This document shows, one piece after another, positions 1-8,445 of a DNA stretch of 40,476 bases. A program made the position numbers and the translations under genes. This stretch comes from an uncultured Gammaproteobacteria bacterium. GTDB lineage: Bacteria > Pseudomonadota > Gammaproteobacteria > Pseudomonadales > Pseudohongiellaceae. The notes beneath the pieces are model-generated. The model ran no database searches. It had not been told where the DNA came from and saw nothing but the letters and a program-made list of their open reading frames with translations. The stretch spans positions 1 through 40,476 of the forward strand of contig CALEJT010000083.1 in the NCBI GenBank assembly GCA_937898685.1, written 5' to 3'. The stretch's first letter is position 1. Every line of letters starts with the position of its first letter.

Positions 1-10
1 GGATTCGCGC

Positions 11-46
11 AAAGAAAAAGGGCCTGGAGACTATCCAGGCCCTCTT
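11..46 (-). terminator. Rho-independent terminator, probably the original ssrA terminator
   Basis: A perfect 10-bp inverted repeat (19-28 with 34-43) encloses a 5-base loop. On the minus strand it is followed by a T-rich run at 19-11. It lies immediately downstream, in minus-strand sense, of the tmRNA-like 3' end at 50. This is the arrangement expected for a displaced ssrA tail with its terminator. Confidence 0.75.
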
Positions 47-49
47 GAT

Positions 50-82
50 TGGTGGCGGAACACGGAACCGAACCCGCGTCCG
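50..82 (-). other. Decayed ssrA 3'-end-like sequence (candidate attachment site)
   Basis: Read on the minus strand this begins with CGGACG, has a GGTTCG T-loop-like core and ends CCACCA. Aligned without gaps to the ssrA end at 40425-40457 it matches at 23 of 33 positions by hand count. The T-stem no longer pairs in the standard register, and no matching acceptor 5' strand is found nearby, so it is not a working tRNA or tmRNA. It is best read as the island's far junction, carrying the displaced and no longer selected copy of the ssrA tail. It could instead be an unrelated tRNA fragment. Confidence 0.5.
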
Positions 83-150
83 CAATCCGAACCAGATAGT
101 AACGCCTTGGCCTTGAGGGCGTGGATTCGACGATTTGGCCGATTGGTACC

Positions 151-3100
151 TCAACGGGGCGGATCGGTTCGTGCTATCTCGCTCCAGCCGTGGTCGAACG
201 TGAACGTCCGGGCGTGGCCGACGGGGTTCTGAATTCTGAGCACGCGGGCTTGTGCCGGATCGGTTGCTCGCTCGACCACGTAAAGCCAGTACGCATCGCC
301 CTTTTCGCGGGCACAGTCGAACTGCGTGTGTGACAGTCCTACGGGACGATCTTGCAAGGTGCCCGTCATCGACTTCACTTCGACCCATCGAATCTGCCTG
401 CCACTACTGTCGACCTCGAAGAGGTCAAAACCAGGGTTGCCTTCCGGAGTGCGGCGTAGTCCTGGCTCAAGGCGAATGATCAGGTCGATGGCTCGCTTCT
501 CGATCTGCATCCGTTCCGCCTGATCGAGGCCATCGGGATCTGGGCCTTCCTCATCGGGGTGCGTGCCGACGTAGGAAATGAACGGTCGCCCCCCGGTGTG
601 ACCGAAAGTCCTCTTTCCTTGCCCGCCGCCTTTGCCGCTGCCCTTGTCTCCGGGGGTGCCGTGGCCGCCTAAGCCACCGTGGCCACCCCCATTGCTCTGG
701 CTGCCGCCGCGCGAAGACCCCGAACCAGTGCGCCCTCGGCTACCACCTCCTACGCCCGTACCCAAGCCATCACCGCCGTCCGGATCAGGGGTGCCGGGCG
801 GGATATCCGGCATGTCATCGCCGTACAGATCTTTCGCGCCGTCGTACACGTCGCCATCGGACGGCTCGCCGGTCTCCTGTTCGGACTCTGCCGATGGCTC
901 AGTCTGTGGCGCTGGGCTCGTGCTCAGTCGGGACGTCAGCTCGGCGACGATAGTAGGGTCTCTTCGTAGCAGATCGAGAATGGCCGGGTCGATGCCTGCC
1001 TCCTTGGCAAGCTGATCGATGATCGGTGGTTTGAAGGTGATCTTGGTTTGCAGGAACGGGTTGGGCTTCCAGCCGAGGGTGTCGAACACGACGAGCCCGG
1101 GCGGTACGAGTTCGCCGTCGGCATTCGGCACCCAGGCAACCTGATTGAGCGTCCGGACGAAAGCGGCATCGAATCGAGCAGTCTTTGCCTCGTGGAAGTA
1201 GCCCCACTTGTAGGAGCCGTAGAAGGCAGCAGTGCCGCGCGCCTCCAGATCGGCCAAGGCTTCCCACAGCACCTTTGCTCGGGTAGCGGCATCCTTGGGC
1301 TGTAGTTTTGGCAAGAACTCCAGCAGCGCTGTCAAACCGCGAAGGGTGAAGTCCTCTGGCGGATTTTCCCAGCTCGCACGCTCAAGTCCTGCTTCTCTGC
1401 GAATCTGCGCTCTCTCGGAAGGCCCAAGTCCCGAGGGTGCTGCTTCGGGAAAGAGGTAGCGGCTCGCACCACACGACACCAGCAGGTCACGAATGTCTTC
1501 GCCGCGCAGGCAGTCGTATTCATTGTCGACGATCAAGATATCGGGCACGCCTGCGAAGAGCTGCTGCAGGCGGTCGGTGGCGATGTAGGCCTCGCCAGGC
1601 TTGGCGACATACGTTTTGCCGTCGCCGGTGTCGACCACCATCACAAAGGTGGTGTCGCGCAAGGCTGACCGGAGCTTTTCCCTCTGCGCGGAGGAATCGG
1701 TGCTGAAAGCTGCACGGATGCGCTCGATGTCGGCAGCGTAGGTGTCGTCGTCCACGTCGACCTCTGGCTGCTGGTACTTCGGTAGCAGGTTCCAGATGAC
1801 GTCATCCACCGGATCAGGTTCGGTGATGCCCAGCGACATCAGGAACTGGCGCACCTCGGGTGTCGCACACACCGCGCGGCGCATCGTGGGAAAACTGGTG
1901 GCAATGGCGCTGGGCAAGAAGGCCTTGGCCTTTCCGTTCTCGCGAGCGACGACGTGGGTCCCGTCATCGAGGCGGATGAGCGGAACAGTGTCCAGATGGC
2001 GACGCAGCGCCTTCTCCTGGCCGCTCAGGAACTCGTACAGCCGCAACACCCACTCGTCCGATTGCGCCTCGAGAAATTCCTTGGTCAGGCTCGGTACTAA
2101 CTTCTCTGGTCTGATCTCGTCGATGTCGAGTTCGCGCATCAGGTACTGGCGAATCTCGGGTGCTTTGTCCTGGGTAATGTCGCCTGACAACCAAGCGGCG
2201 ACCTCCGAACCGAACAGCGCCGCAACCTGCTCCGGGCTGAACAGTTCGCGCAACTCTTGCGTTCGCGCCAACTTGGCCTGCTGGGCGGTGACATGCCCGC
2301 CGTCGAAGGTTGGAAGCAGCGCCTCGTCCTGAAACGCCTGCCGGACAGCGTCGAACATCGGCGCAAACCGCGAACCCTTTGGGAACTTCTCGCGGTCGAG
2401 CGGAAGGCAGCGCAGCGCCGCGACATCCAGCATTGTGTTGTCTCGCATCCAGCGCATCGCTTCCACCAGCAGGCTGGAGGTTTCCCTGACCAGATGCTGG
2501 TTCCACGGGTCGCCGGGCGGGATGTTGTCTCGGCTTGGCGTGGTGCGATACGGCCCCTGCACGAGAAAACCGAGGTGGCTTTCAACCACCGTCGGGAAGA
2601 ACACCACCAGCGGCGACTTGGCCAGCGGCTGCACAGCCCAGCGCCCTGGGGCGTCCTTGACCGCAACCAGCGAGAAGGCAATTTCCACCCGCCCGACCTT
2701 GTGCCCCTCGGCAGAACGCACGTTGCGGTGGAACACCAGCCAGTTCTGATCGACATCGGGTTGCCCACTCTCTTGGCCGATCACCGTGATGCGATGAACA
2801 TTGGGGCCGAGTGATTCGGGGCTATTGCGCATATAGAACCCGGACGCGCCACCCTCGACGCTCCAGTTGATTTCGTCGATGTGGCGCAGGAACAGCAGCG
2901 TGCCCGGCCCCAAGTGGCGAAACCCCGCCGTGATGTCTGACGCTGCGCTCGCGTCCTCCGGTTTCAGGGGAAGGATGATCTGGGTCTCGTCAGCCGCGCG
3001 TGCCGAACGCGGCAACCGCTTCGGGAAGACGTAGTTCTCGATGGCGAAGTCCTCCTCGCCCGAGTGAATTTCCGGAAGATCGGTGACGGTGTAGACGGAC

Positions 3101-3426
3101 TTGAAGCCGAGGCCGAAGCGCCCGATGGACGACTCGTTCTTGGTGCTCTCGGCGATGTCGCAGACGCTACGGACGTCGGCCTGGTCGAACGGCTTGCCGA
3201 AATGCGAGAGCATCAGGCGGGTCGAGTTCAGGGTAAAAGCAACGTTGCGTGATCCGTGCCACTCGTCACGGCGACCGAGCGCGTCCTCGGCGTTTTGCAG
3301 CAGTTCGAAGATGAAGTGCGTGCGGTCGTCGTAAAGCCCAGCGGCCAGCTTGCCGGACTTTTGAGCCCCCTTGGTGCCGTAGCTTTCCCGGTTCTCCTCG
3401 CAAATTGCCTCGTAGTTGGATGCCAC
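151..3426 (-). CDS. Sacsin-like GHKL ATPase with C-terminal DUF3883 (NOV_C) domain
   Basis: A large protein of about 1091 aa. Near the N-terminus are GHKL/Hsp90-type ATP-binding motifs: ELLQNAEDAL (about residues 41-50) and GRFGLGFKSVY (about 102-112), as in sacsin-type ATPases. A long middle part is unassigned. A glycine-rich linker (about 20 bases of coding per repeat unit, spanning roughly 600-790) leads to a C-terminal DUF3883/NOV_C domain, whose FDLFEVDS...WVEVKS pattern resembles a PD-(D/E)XK core. I chose GTG at 3426 because AGGAGG lies 5 nt upstream (3432-3437); an upstream ATG at 3483 has no such site. It is divergent from the restriction-modification operon across about 120 bp. Sacsin-like/DUF3883 proteins recur in defence loci, so a role in recognising or cleaving foreign DNA is inferred, not shown. 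Confidence 0.82.
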   Translation of the reverse strand: MASNYEAICEENRESYGTKGAQKSGKLAAGLYDDRTHFIFELLQNAEDALGRRDEWHGSRNVAFTLNSTRLMLSHFGKPFDQADVRSVCDIAESTKNESSIGRFGLGFKSVYTVTDLPEIHSGEEDFAIENYVFPKRLPRSARAADETQIILPLKPEDASAASDITAGFRHLGPGTLLFLRHIDEINWSVEGGASGFYMRNSPESLGPNVHRITVIGQESGQPDVDQNWLVFHRNVRSAEGHKVGRVEIAFSLVAVKDAPGRWAVQPLAKSPLVVFFPTVVESHLGFLVQGPYRTTPSRDNIPPGDPWNQHLVRETSSLLVEAMRWMRDNTMLDVAALRCLPLDREKFPKGSRFAPMFDAVRQAFQDEALLPTFDGGHVTAQQAKLARTQELRELFSPEQVAALFGSEVAAWLSGDITQDKAPEIRQYLMRELDIDEIRPEKLVPSLTKEFLEAQSDEWVLRLYEFLSGQEKALRRHLDTVPLIRLDDGTHVVARENGKAKAFLPSAIATSFPTMRRAVCATPEVRQFLMSLGITEPDPVDDVIWNLLPKYQQPEVDVDDDTYAADIERIRAAFSTDSSAQREKLRSALRDTTFVMVVDTGDGKTYVAKPGEAYIATDRLQQLFAGVPDILIVDNEYDCLRGEDIRDLLVSCGASRYLFPEAAPSGLGPSERAQIRREAGLERASWENPPEDFTLRGLTALLEFLPKLQPKDAATRAKVLWEALADLEARGTAAFYGSYKWGYFHEAKTARFDAAFVRTLNQVAWVPNADGELVPPGLVVFDTLGWKPNPFLQTKITFKPPIIDQLAKEAGIDPAILDLLRRDPTIVAELTSRLSTSPAPQTEPSAESEQETGEPSDGDVYDGAKDLYGDDMPDIPPGTPDPDGGDGLGTGVGGGSRGRTGSGSSRGGSQSNGGGHGGLGGHGTPGDKGSGKGGGQGKRTFGHTGGRPFISYVGTHPDEEGPDPDGLDQAERMQIEKRAIDLIIRLEPGLRRTPEGNPGFDLFEVDSSGRQIRWVEVKSMTGTLQDRPVGLSHTQFDCAREKGDAYWLYVVERATDPAQARVLRIQNPVGHARTFTFDHGWSEIARTDPPR

Positions 3427-3490
3427 CACCGCCTCCTCTCGGTCAGCATCGGTTCGATGCCAAGTTTGCCCAAGTCTGCACAATCCGCGA

Positions 3491-3520
3491 ATATTATGAC
3501 AAGATATGGTGGTAAACCAA
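3491..3520 (-). promoter_or_regulatory. Candidate promoter for the sacsin-like gene
   Basis: On the minus strand TTGGTT (3520-3515) and TAATAT (3496-3491) are separated by 18 bp, placing a start near 3484, about 58 nt before the GTG codon. The region is clearly more AT-rich than its surroundings. No equally good sigma70-type promoter was seen for the plus-strand operon in the same divergent gap. Confidence 0.4.
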
Positions 3521-3548
3521 GCACAGCGCAGATGACATGGGAGAGCCG

Positions 3549-3761
3549 ATGAGCGACCAGCCGGACGAAATCCTCACGATTGATGAGGTGGCCGCCTACT
3601 TGAAGGCTGGCAAGCGCACCGTCTACCGCCTCGCGGCCGAAGGCAAGCTTCCCGCTTTCAAGCTGGGCGGAACGTGGCGCTTCCGCCGCGGCGACCTGGA
3701 CAAGTGGATCGCCAGCCGCATCGGCAAGGCGATGGTGGATGACGGCGAGGGGGTGGAATGA
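3549..3761 (+). CDS. Small excisionase/MerR-type helix-turn-helix protein
   Basis: 70 aa, with the pattern LTIDEVAAYLKAGKRTVYRL followed by GKLPAFKLGGTWRFRRGDLDKWI. This is typical of the HTH_17/excisionase family, which binds DNA through a winged HTH. I chose ATG 3549 because GGAGAG lies just upstream; an in-frame ATG at 3537 lacks a good ribosome site. Its stop overlaps the helicase start (ATGA at 3758-3761), so it is the first gene of the defence operon. The likely role is operon control or targeting of the downstream complex; this is inference. No excision role is implied, as the recombinase lies at the far end of the island. Confidence 0.85.
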   Translation: MSDQPDEILTIDEVAAYLKAGKRTVYRLAAEGKLPAFKLGGTWRFRRGDLDKWIASRIGKAMVDDGEGVE

Positions 3762-6679
3762 CCAGCAGCGCCGCCACCCTCCAATCGAAGGCCAACCCCC
3801 AGCAGCTCGAAGCCATCCTCGCCACCGATGGCCCGGTGCTCATCATCGCGGGCCCTGGGTCGGGGAAGACCTTCACGCTCGTCGAGCGGATCGTCTACCT
3901 GATCACGCACAAGGGCGTCGCGCCCGAGTCGCTCTTCGTCGTCACCTTCACCGACAAAGCCGCGCGCGAGCTGACGACCCGCATCTCCAACCGGCTGAGC
4001 GATCTGGGCATCAAGTTCAATCTGAACGAGATGTACCTGGGCACGTTCCACTCGATCTGCCTGCGGCTGCTGGAGGACTTTCGCGAGTTCACCCGCCTCA
4101 AGCGCAGCTTCACACTGTTCGACCAATTCGACCAGCAGTACTTCCTCTACCAGCACATCAAGGACTTCCGCGAGCTGCCCGACGCCCAGCTCGTCATGGG
4201 CGACGACCAGACGGGCCGCTGGGCGCAGTCGGAGAACCTGCTCAAGTGGGTCAACAAGGTCAGCGAAGAGGCGCTCGACGCCGCCACGTTGGCAGCGGCC
4301 CCAGAGCCGGAAATCCGTGCCCTGGCCGCCTGCTTTGCCAAGTACCAGGAGCTGCTGCACGAGCACAACTCGCTGGACTTCTCCGGCATCCAGTACGAGG
4401 CGCTGCAACTGCTGGAAAAGCGCCCCGAGGTGCTGGCGCAACTGCGCGACAAGCTCACCTGCCTGATGGTGGACGAGTACCAGGACACCAACACCATCCA
4501 GGAACGCATCCTCCTGCTGCTCGCCGGCGAGCGCCGCAATCTGTGCGTGGTGGGCGACGACGACCAGGGCTTGTACCGCTTTCGCGGGGCCACCATCCGC
4601 AACATTTTGGAGTTCCCCGCGCTGTTCGACGACGGCCAGTGCAAGCAGGTCAAGCTGACCGTCAACTACCGCTCGCACCCGGACATCATCCGCTTCTACA
4701 ACGAGTGGATGAAGGAGCAGACCTGGGACGACGGTACGCGCACCTTCCGCTTTGCCAAGCAGATCGTCCCGCGCGAGGATGACTTCCCCGAGATGCCCAC
4801 CGCGGTTCGGCTCGCCGCCAAGGACGACAACGGAGACACCACCAACTGGCACGCCGAGGTGCTGGCCTTCCTCAACGGCCTGAAGGCATCCGGCAAGCTC
4901 TCGGACTGGAACCAGGTCGCCTTCCTGTTCCGCTCGGTGAAGAACGACAAGGTGGTGGCGCTCGCGCGCTTCCTCGAATCGCGGGGCGTACCCGTGTTCT
5001 CCCCCCGCTCGAACATGTTCTTCGAGCGCGAGGAGATCCGCTTGATGATCGGCGCGCTGATCTTCCTGTTCCCCCAGTTCCCCAAGGTGCGGGCGTGGGC
5101 CGAAGGCGTGCATCTGGACATCTGGGACTACTACGACCACCTTTGCTTCAAGCCCTTCACCGACGAGCTGCGCAAGCCGGAGAACAAGCCGCTGCTGGAT
5201 TGGGCGCGCCCGCTGGCCAAGCGCCACGCGGTGCTGACGCAGAATACCGACTACGCTTTCTCCGGCCTGTTCTACCAACTGCTCCAGTTCCCGCTGTTCT
5301 CGCGCTTTCTCACCGAAGAGGCCGTGCAAGGCGTGGACAAAGGACGCGCGGCGCGCAACCTCGGCACCTTCTCCAGGCTGCTCACCAAGTTCGAGTACCT
5401 GCACTTCGTCAGCGTGCTCAACCCGGAATTCCTGGAAAAGAACCTCCGCGACCTGTTCAACCAGTTCCTGCGCTTCCTGCAGGAGGGCGGCATCGGCGAG
5501 TACGAGGACGAAGCCGAGTACGCGCCCAAGGGCTGCGTCTCGTTCCTCACCATCCACCAGTCCAAGGGGCTGGAGTTCCCGGTGGTGGTGTGTGGCTCGC
5601 TGGAGGCGGTGCCAAGGAAGCAGCACGCCGCGCTCGACGAGCTGCTGGAAGATGGCGGGTACCTCTCGAAACCCCGCTTCGAGCCGCTGGAGCACATCAA
5701 GCACTTCGATTTCCGGCGGCTGTTCTATACCGCCTTCTCCCGCGCCCAGAACCTGCTGGTGCTGGCCGCGCAGGAGCGCAATGGCCGTGGCCTGGGCAAG
5801 TCGCCCTCGAAGTATTTCGAGCGCCTGTTTTACGAGCTGCCCAGTTGGCGTGACATCGATCTGTCGGCCCTGACCTTCGAGGCCGTCAAGCAGATCAACC
5901 TCAAGCGTGAGTATTCATTCACCTCGCACATCACCGTGTTCGAGAACTGTGCCGAGCAGTACCGCTTCTTCAAGGAGCTGGAGTTCGCGCCCATCCGCGA
6001 AAGCCCGATGCTCTTCGGTACCCTCGTGCACCAGACCATCGAAGACATCCACAAGACCGTCCTGCGCGGCGAGGAAGGCACCATCACCTTCGACACCATC
6101 AAGAGCTGGTTCTCGGCCAACTACGCCATGCTCTCCAAGAAGGAGCGCGTCTACCTCGCGCCGTCCTCGCAGCAGGCGGCGCTGCTGCACGTCCTGCGCT
6201 ACTACCAGCGCGAGAACGGCCACTGGGACCGCATCAAGGAAGCCGAGGTCGAGATCTCGCTGGTCAAGGACCAGTACATCCTCAAGGGCAGCGTCGACCT
6301 GATCCGGGGCGAGAACGACACGGTCGAGATCATCGACTTCAAGTCGGAGAAAAAGCCCGACATGGAGAAGGACCGGGAGCGGCTGCGCCAGTATCAGCAC
6401 CAGTTGGAGGTGTACGCCCACCTGGTGGAAGAGCGCACCGGCCAGAAGGTCAGCCGGATGCACCTCTACTACACCGGCGAGGACGGCGGCAACCCTTACG
6501 TCTCCTTCACCAAGGACGACCGCGCCATCGGCAAAACCATCGCCCGCTTTGACGACATCGTGGCGCGCATCGAGCGGCAGGACTATGCCATCACCGCACG
6601 CCCGGCCAAGCTGTGCCAGAGCTGTGACATGCGGGCCTACTGCGACAACAAGAATTGGAAATTCAGGAACAACGACTAA
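3758..6679 (+). CDS. UvrD/Rep-like superfamily 1 helicase fused to an Fe-S PD-(D/E)XK nuclease
   Basis: 973 aa. SF1 motifs appear in order: Walker A GPGSGKT (32-38), VDEYQDTN (about 238), GDDDQGLYRFRGA (about 266), VNYRSHP, TIHQSKGLEFPVVV (about 598) and LFYTAFSRAQNLLVLA (about 654). The C-terminal part carries a PDDEXK_1 nuclease core, GSVDLI followed by VEIIDFKSEK (about 845-866). A Cys near 731 plus the C-x2-C-x5-C cluster LCQSCDMRAYC at the C-terminus match the iron-sulfur clamp of AddB/Cas4-type nucleases. It should translocate on and degrade DNA. It is translationally coupled on both sides: ATGA with the HTH gene, TAATG with the methyltransferase. Unlike RecB or AddA, no partner recombination subunit is nearby, which favours a defence role. 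Confidence 0.92.
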   Translation: MTSSAATLQSKANPQQLEAILATDGPVLIIAGPGSGKTFTLVERIVYLITHKGVAPESLFVVTFTDKAARELTTRISNRLSDLGIKFNLNEMYLGTFHSICLRLLEDFREFTRLKRSFTLFDQFDQQYFLYQHIKDFRELPDAQLVMGDDQTGRWAQSENLLKWVNKVSEEALDAATLAAAPEPEIRALAACFAKYQELLHEHNSLDFSGIQYEALQLLEKRPEVLAQLRDKLTCLMVDEYQDTNTIQERILLLLAGERRNLCVVGDDDQGLYRFRGATIRNILEFPALFDDGQCKQVKLTVNYRSHPDIIRFYNEWMKEQTWDDGTRTFRFAKQIVPREDDFPEMPTAVRLAAKDDNGDTTNWHAEVLAFLNGLKASGKLSDWNQVAFLFRSVKNDKVVALARFLESRGVPVFSPRSNMFFEREEIRLMIGALIFLFPQFPKVRAWAEGVHLDIWDYYDHLCFKPFTDELRKPENKPLLDWARPLAKRHAVLTQNTDYAFSGLFYQLLQFPLFSRFLTEEAVQGVDKGRAARNLGTFSRLLTKFEYLHFVSVLNPEFLEKNLRDLFNQFLRFLQEGGIGEYEDEAEYAPKGCVSFLTIHQSKGLEFPVVVCGSLEAVPRKQHAALDELLEDGGYLSKPRFEPLEHIKHFDFRRLFYTAFSRAQNLLVLAAQERNGRGLGKSPSKYFERLFYELPSWRDIDLSALTFEAVKQINLKREYSFTSHITVFENCAEQYRFFKELEFAPIRESPMLFGTLVHQTIEDIHKTVLRGEEGTITFDTIKSWFSANYAMLSKKERVYLAPSSQQAALLHVLRYYQRENGHWDRIKEAEVEISLVKDQYILKGSVDLIRGENDTVEIIDFKSEKKPDMEKDRERLRQYQHQLEVYAHLVEERTGQKVSRMHLYYTGEDGGNPYVSFTKDDRAIGKTIARFDDIVARIERQDYAITARPAKLCQSCDMRAYCDNKNWKFRNND

Positions 6680-8445
6680 TGAGCAAGAACACCCCCGCGC
6701 AGGAGAACCTGCAACTGACCACGCCCGATGGCGGCACCACCCACGTCGAGAAGTACGAGTTCGAGCCGATCAAGGGCTACCCCATGCTCAACTGGCGCGG
6801 CAAGCGCCCGTTCACCTCGACCCAGTATTACCCCGCGCAGTTGAAGGAGGTGCACGGCGAAGAAGTGGACGGCTGGCGGAACAAGATCTTTTGGGGTGAC
6901 AACCTTCAGGTGATGAGCCATCTGCTGAAGACGTATCGGGGAAAAGTCAAGCTCATCTACATTGACCCACCCTTCGACTCAGGCGCTGACTACAAGATGC
7001 GAATCAGCTTGCGTGGACAGATGGTCAATGGTGACAGCGCATTCTTCGAGGAGAAACAATACACCGACCTGTGGACGAACGATGAGTATCTTCAGTTCAT
7101 GTATGAGCGTCTCGTCCTGCTCAAAGAACTACTGGCTGAAGATGGCACGTTCTATCTGCACTGTGATCCAACACGCGGGCACTACATCAAGATTCTGTTG
7201 GACGATGTTTTTGGGCAATCGAAGTTTCGGAACGAGGTGATCTGGACATACAGCGGTGGCGCGGTTCCAGATACCGACTTTCCTCGAAAACATGACACGA
7301 TCTTTAGATATTCGAAGGGCACGTCTTGGACATTCAATACCGTTTATCGCCCCTACAACGAACTGACCGCACAACGAATGCGCTCGATTCACAAGGGCGT
7401 AATGGTGGATGTGGATCGAGGTACTCCGATCACCGATTGGTGGACTGATATAAAGGTTCCCACCGGCCCAAGGAACCAGGAGAAATCTGGCTACCCGACT
7501 CAGAAACCTCTGGCTCTTCTGGAACGGATCATCACCGTGTCGTCCAACCCGGGCGATCTTGTATTGGATGTCTTTGCTGGCTCAGGAACAACGCTTCTCG
7601 CAGCACAGAAACTCGGACGACGCTTCATTGGAGCGGACATCAATCTCGCGGCTATTCAAACAACGACAAAACGGCTCTTGAACGCTGCAAATCCCACGCA
7701 GCCTGACCTCGAGGAAGATGAGGCCGCTACAAGCGGCGATGGGTGTGGCTTCGAGATTTTCAACGTCAACCACTACGACATCTTCCGCAACCCGGTGCAG
7801 GCCAAGGAGTTGTTGCTGGAGGCGCTGGAGGTGCAGAAGCTGGAGTTCAGCACCGTGTTCGACGGTGAGAAGGACGGCCGCATGGTCAAGATCATGCCCG
7901 TCAACCGCATCGCCACGCGCGCCGACCTGAACGAGCTGATCGCGGGCTTCGACTACAAGGCCTGGGAGCGCAAGCAGAACGAGAGCCCGAACCGGCCCGT
8001 CGAGAAGATCACCCTCGTCTGCATGGGCCACGAGCCAGACCTGGCGGCGCAACTGGAACTGGCCGCCAAGCCCTTCAAGATCGACGTCGAGGTGGTGGAC
8101 ATCCTGCGCGACAAGGCCAATCTGGAGTTCAAGCGCGACTCCGAGGCCAAGGTCGTGGTGAAGAACGGCGAGCTGGTCATCGAGCGCTTCTACCCGATGA
8201 ACCTGCTGCAAAAGCTCTCCTTGCAGAAGGAGTCGGTCGAGGACTGGAAGGAGCTTGTCGAGTCGGTGCTGATCGACTGGAACTACGACGGCGCGGTGCT
8301 GCAACCGGCGGTGGTGGACATCCCCGGCAAGAACGAGCTGGTCAAGGGCAGGTACAAGGTGCCGGAGGATGCAGGCACCATCCGCGTGAAGATCACCGAC
8401 CTGCTGTCGGAGTCTTGGGAAGGGAGCGTGACCCATGGCAACTAA
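6679..8445 (+). CDS. Type III-like DNA methyltransferase (Mod subunit)
   Basis: 588 aa. The beta-class order of motifs is present: the catalytic motif YIDPPF (about 94-99) comes first and the SAM-binding FAGSGTT (about 299-305) second, with the target-recognition region between. Type III Mod enzymes normally transfer methyl groups to N6 of adenine; here the catalytic motif is DPPF rather than DPPY. About 260 aa follow the SAM motif and presumably contact partner subunits. The start at 6679 overlaps the helicase stop (TAATG); an upstream ATG at 6655 lies inside the helicase and adds only 8 aa. The 3' end overlaps Res by 11 bp. Bases from about 6890 to 7740, covering the catalytic to SAM motifs, are markedly lower in GC than the flanks, suggesting a swapped specificity module. 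Confidence 0.9.
   Translation: MSKNTPAQENLQLTTPDGGTTHVEKYEFEPIKGYPMLNWRGKRPFTSTQYYPAQLKEVHGEEVDGWRNKIFWGDNLQVMSHLLKTYRGKVKLIYIDPPFDSGADYKMRISLRGQMVNGDSAFFEEKQYTDLWTNDEYLQFMYERLVLLKELLAEDGTFYLHCDPTRGHYIKILLDDVFGQSKFRNEVIWTYSGGAVPDTDFPRKHDTIFRYSKGTSWTFNTVYRPYNELTAQRMRSIHKGVMVDVDRGTPITDWWTDIKVPTGPRNQEKSGYPTQKPLALLERIITVSSNPGDLVLDVFAGSGTTLLAAQKLGRRFIGADINLAAIQTTTKRLLNAANPTQPDLEEDEAATSGDGCGFEIFNVNHYDIFRNPVQAKELLLEALEVQKLEFSTVFDGEKDGRMVKIMPVNRIATRADLNELIAGFDYKAWERKQNESPNRPVEKITLVCMGHEPDLAAQLELAAKPFKIDVEVVDILRDKANLEFKRDSEAKVVVKNGELVIERFYPMNLLQKLSLQKESVEDWKELVESVLIDWNYDGAVLQPAVVDIPGKNELVKGRYKVPEDAGTIRVKITDLLSESWEGSVTHGN

Noticed and set aside
103..121. Terminator for the sacsin-like gene
   Set aside because: The inverted repeat is imperfect and no T-run follows on the minus strand.
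50..130. A tRNA gene on the minus strand ending CCA at 50
   Set aside because: The T-stem does not pair in the standard register, and no complementary acceptor 5' strand or anticodon arm is found at the needed distance.
632..1015. Proline-rich plus-strand open frame
   Set aside because: It is the antisense of the glycine-rich linker of the sacsin-like gene.
3466..3497. Plus-strand promoter for the defence operon (TTGCCC to TATTAT)
   Set aside because: The spacer is 20 bp; the alternative with 18 bp has a poor -10 box.
3623..5704. A 693-codon open frame on the minus strand opposite the helicase
   Set aside because: It is a high-GC shadow of the helicase gene; its translation is Leu/Val/Glu/Gln-rich without any motif.
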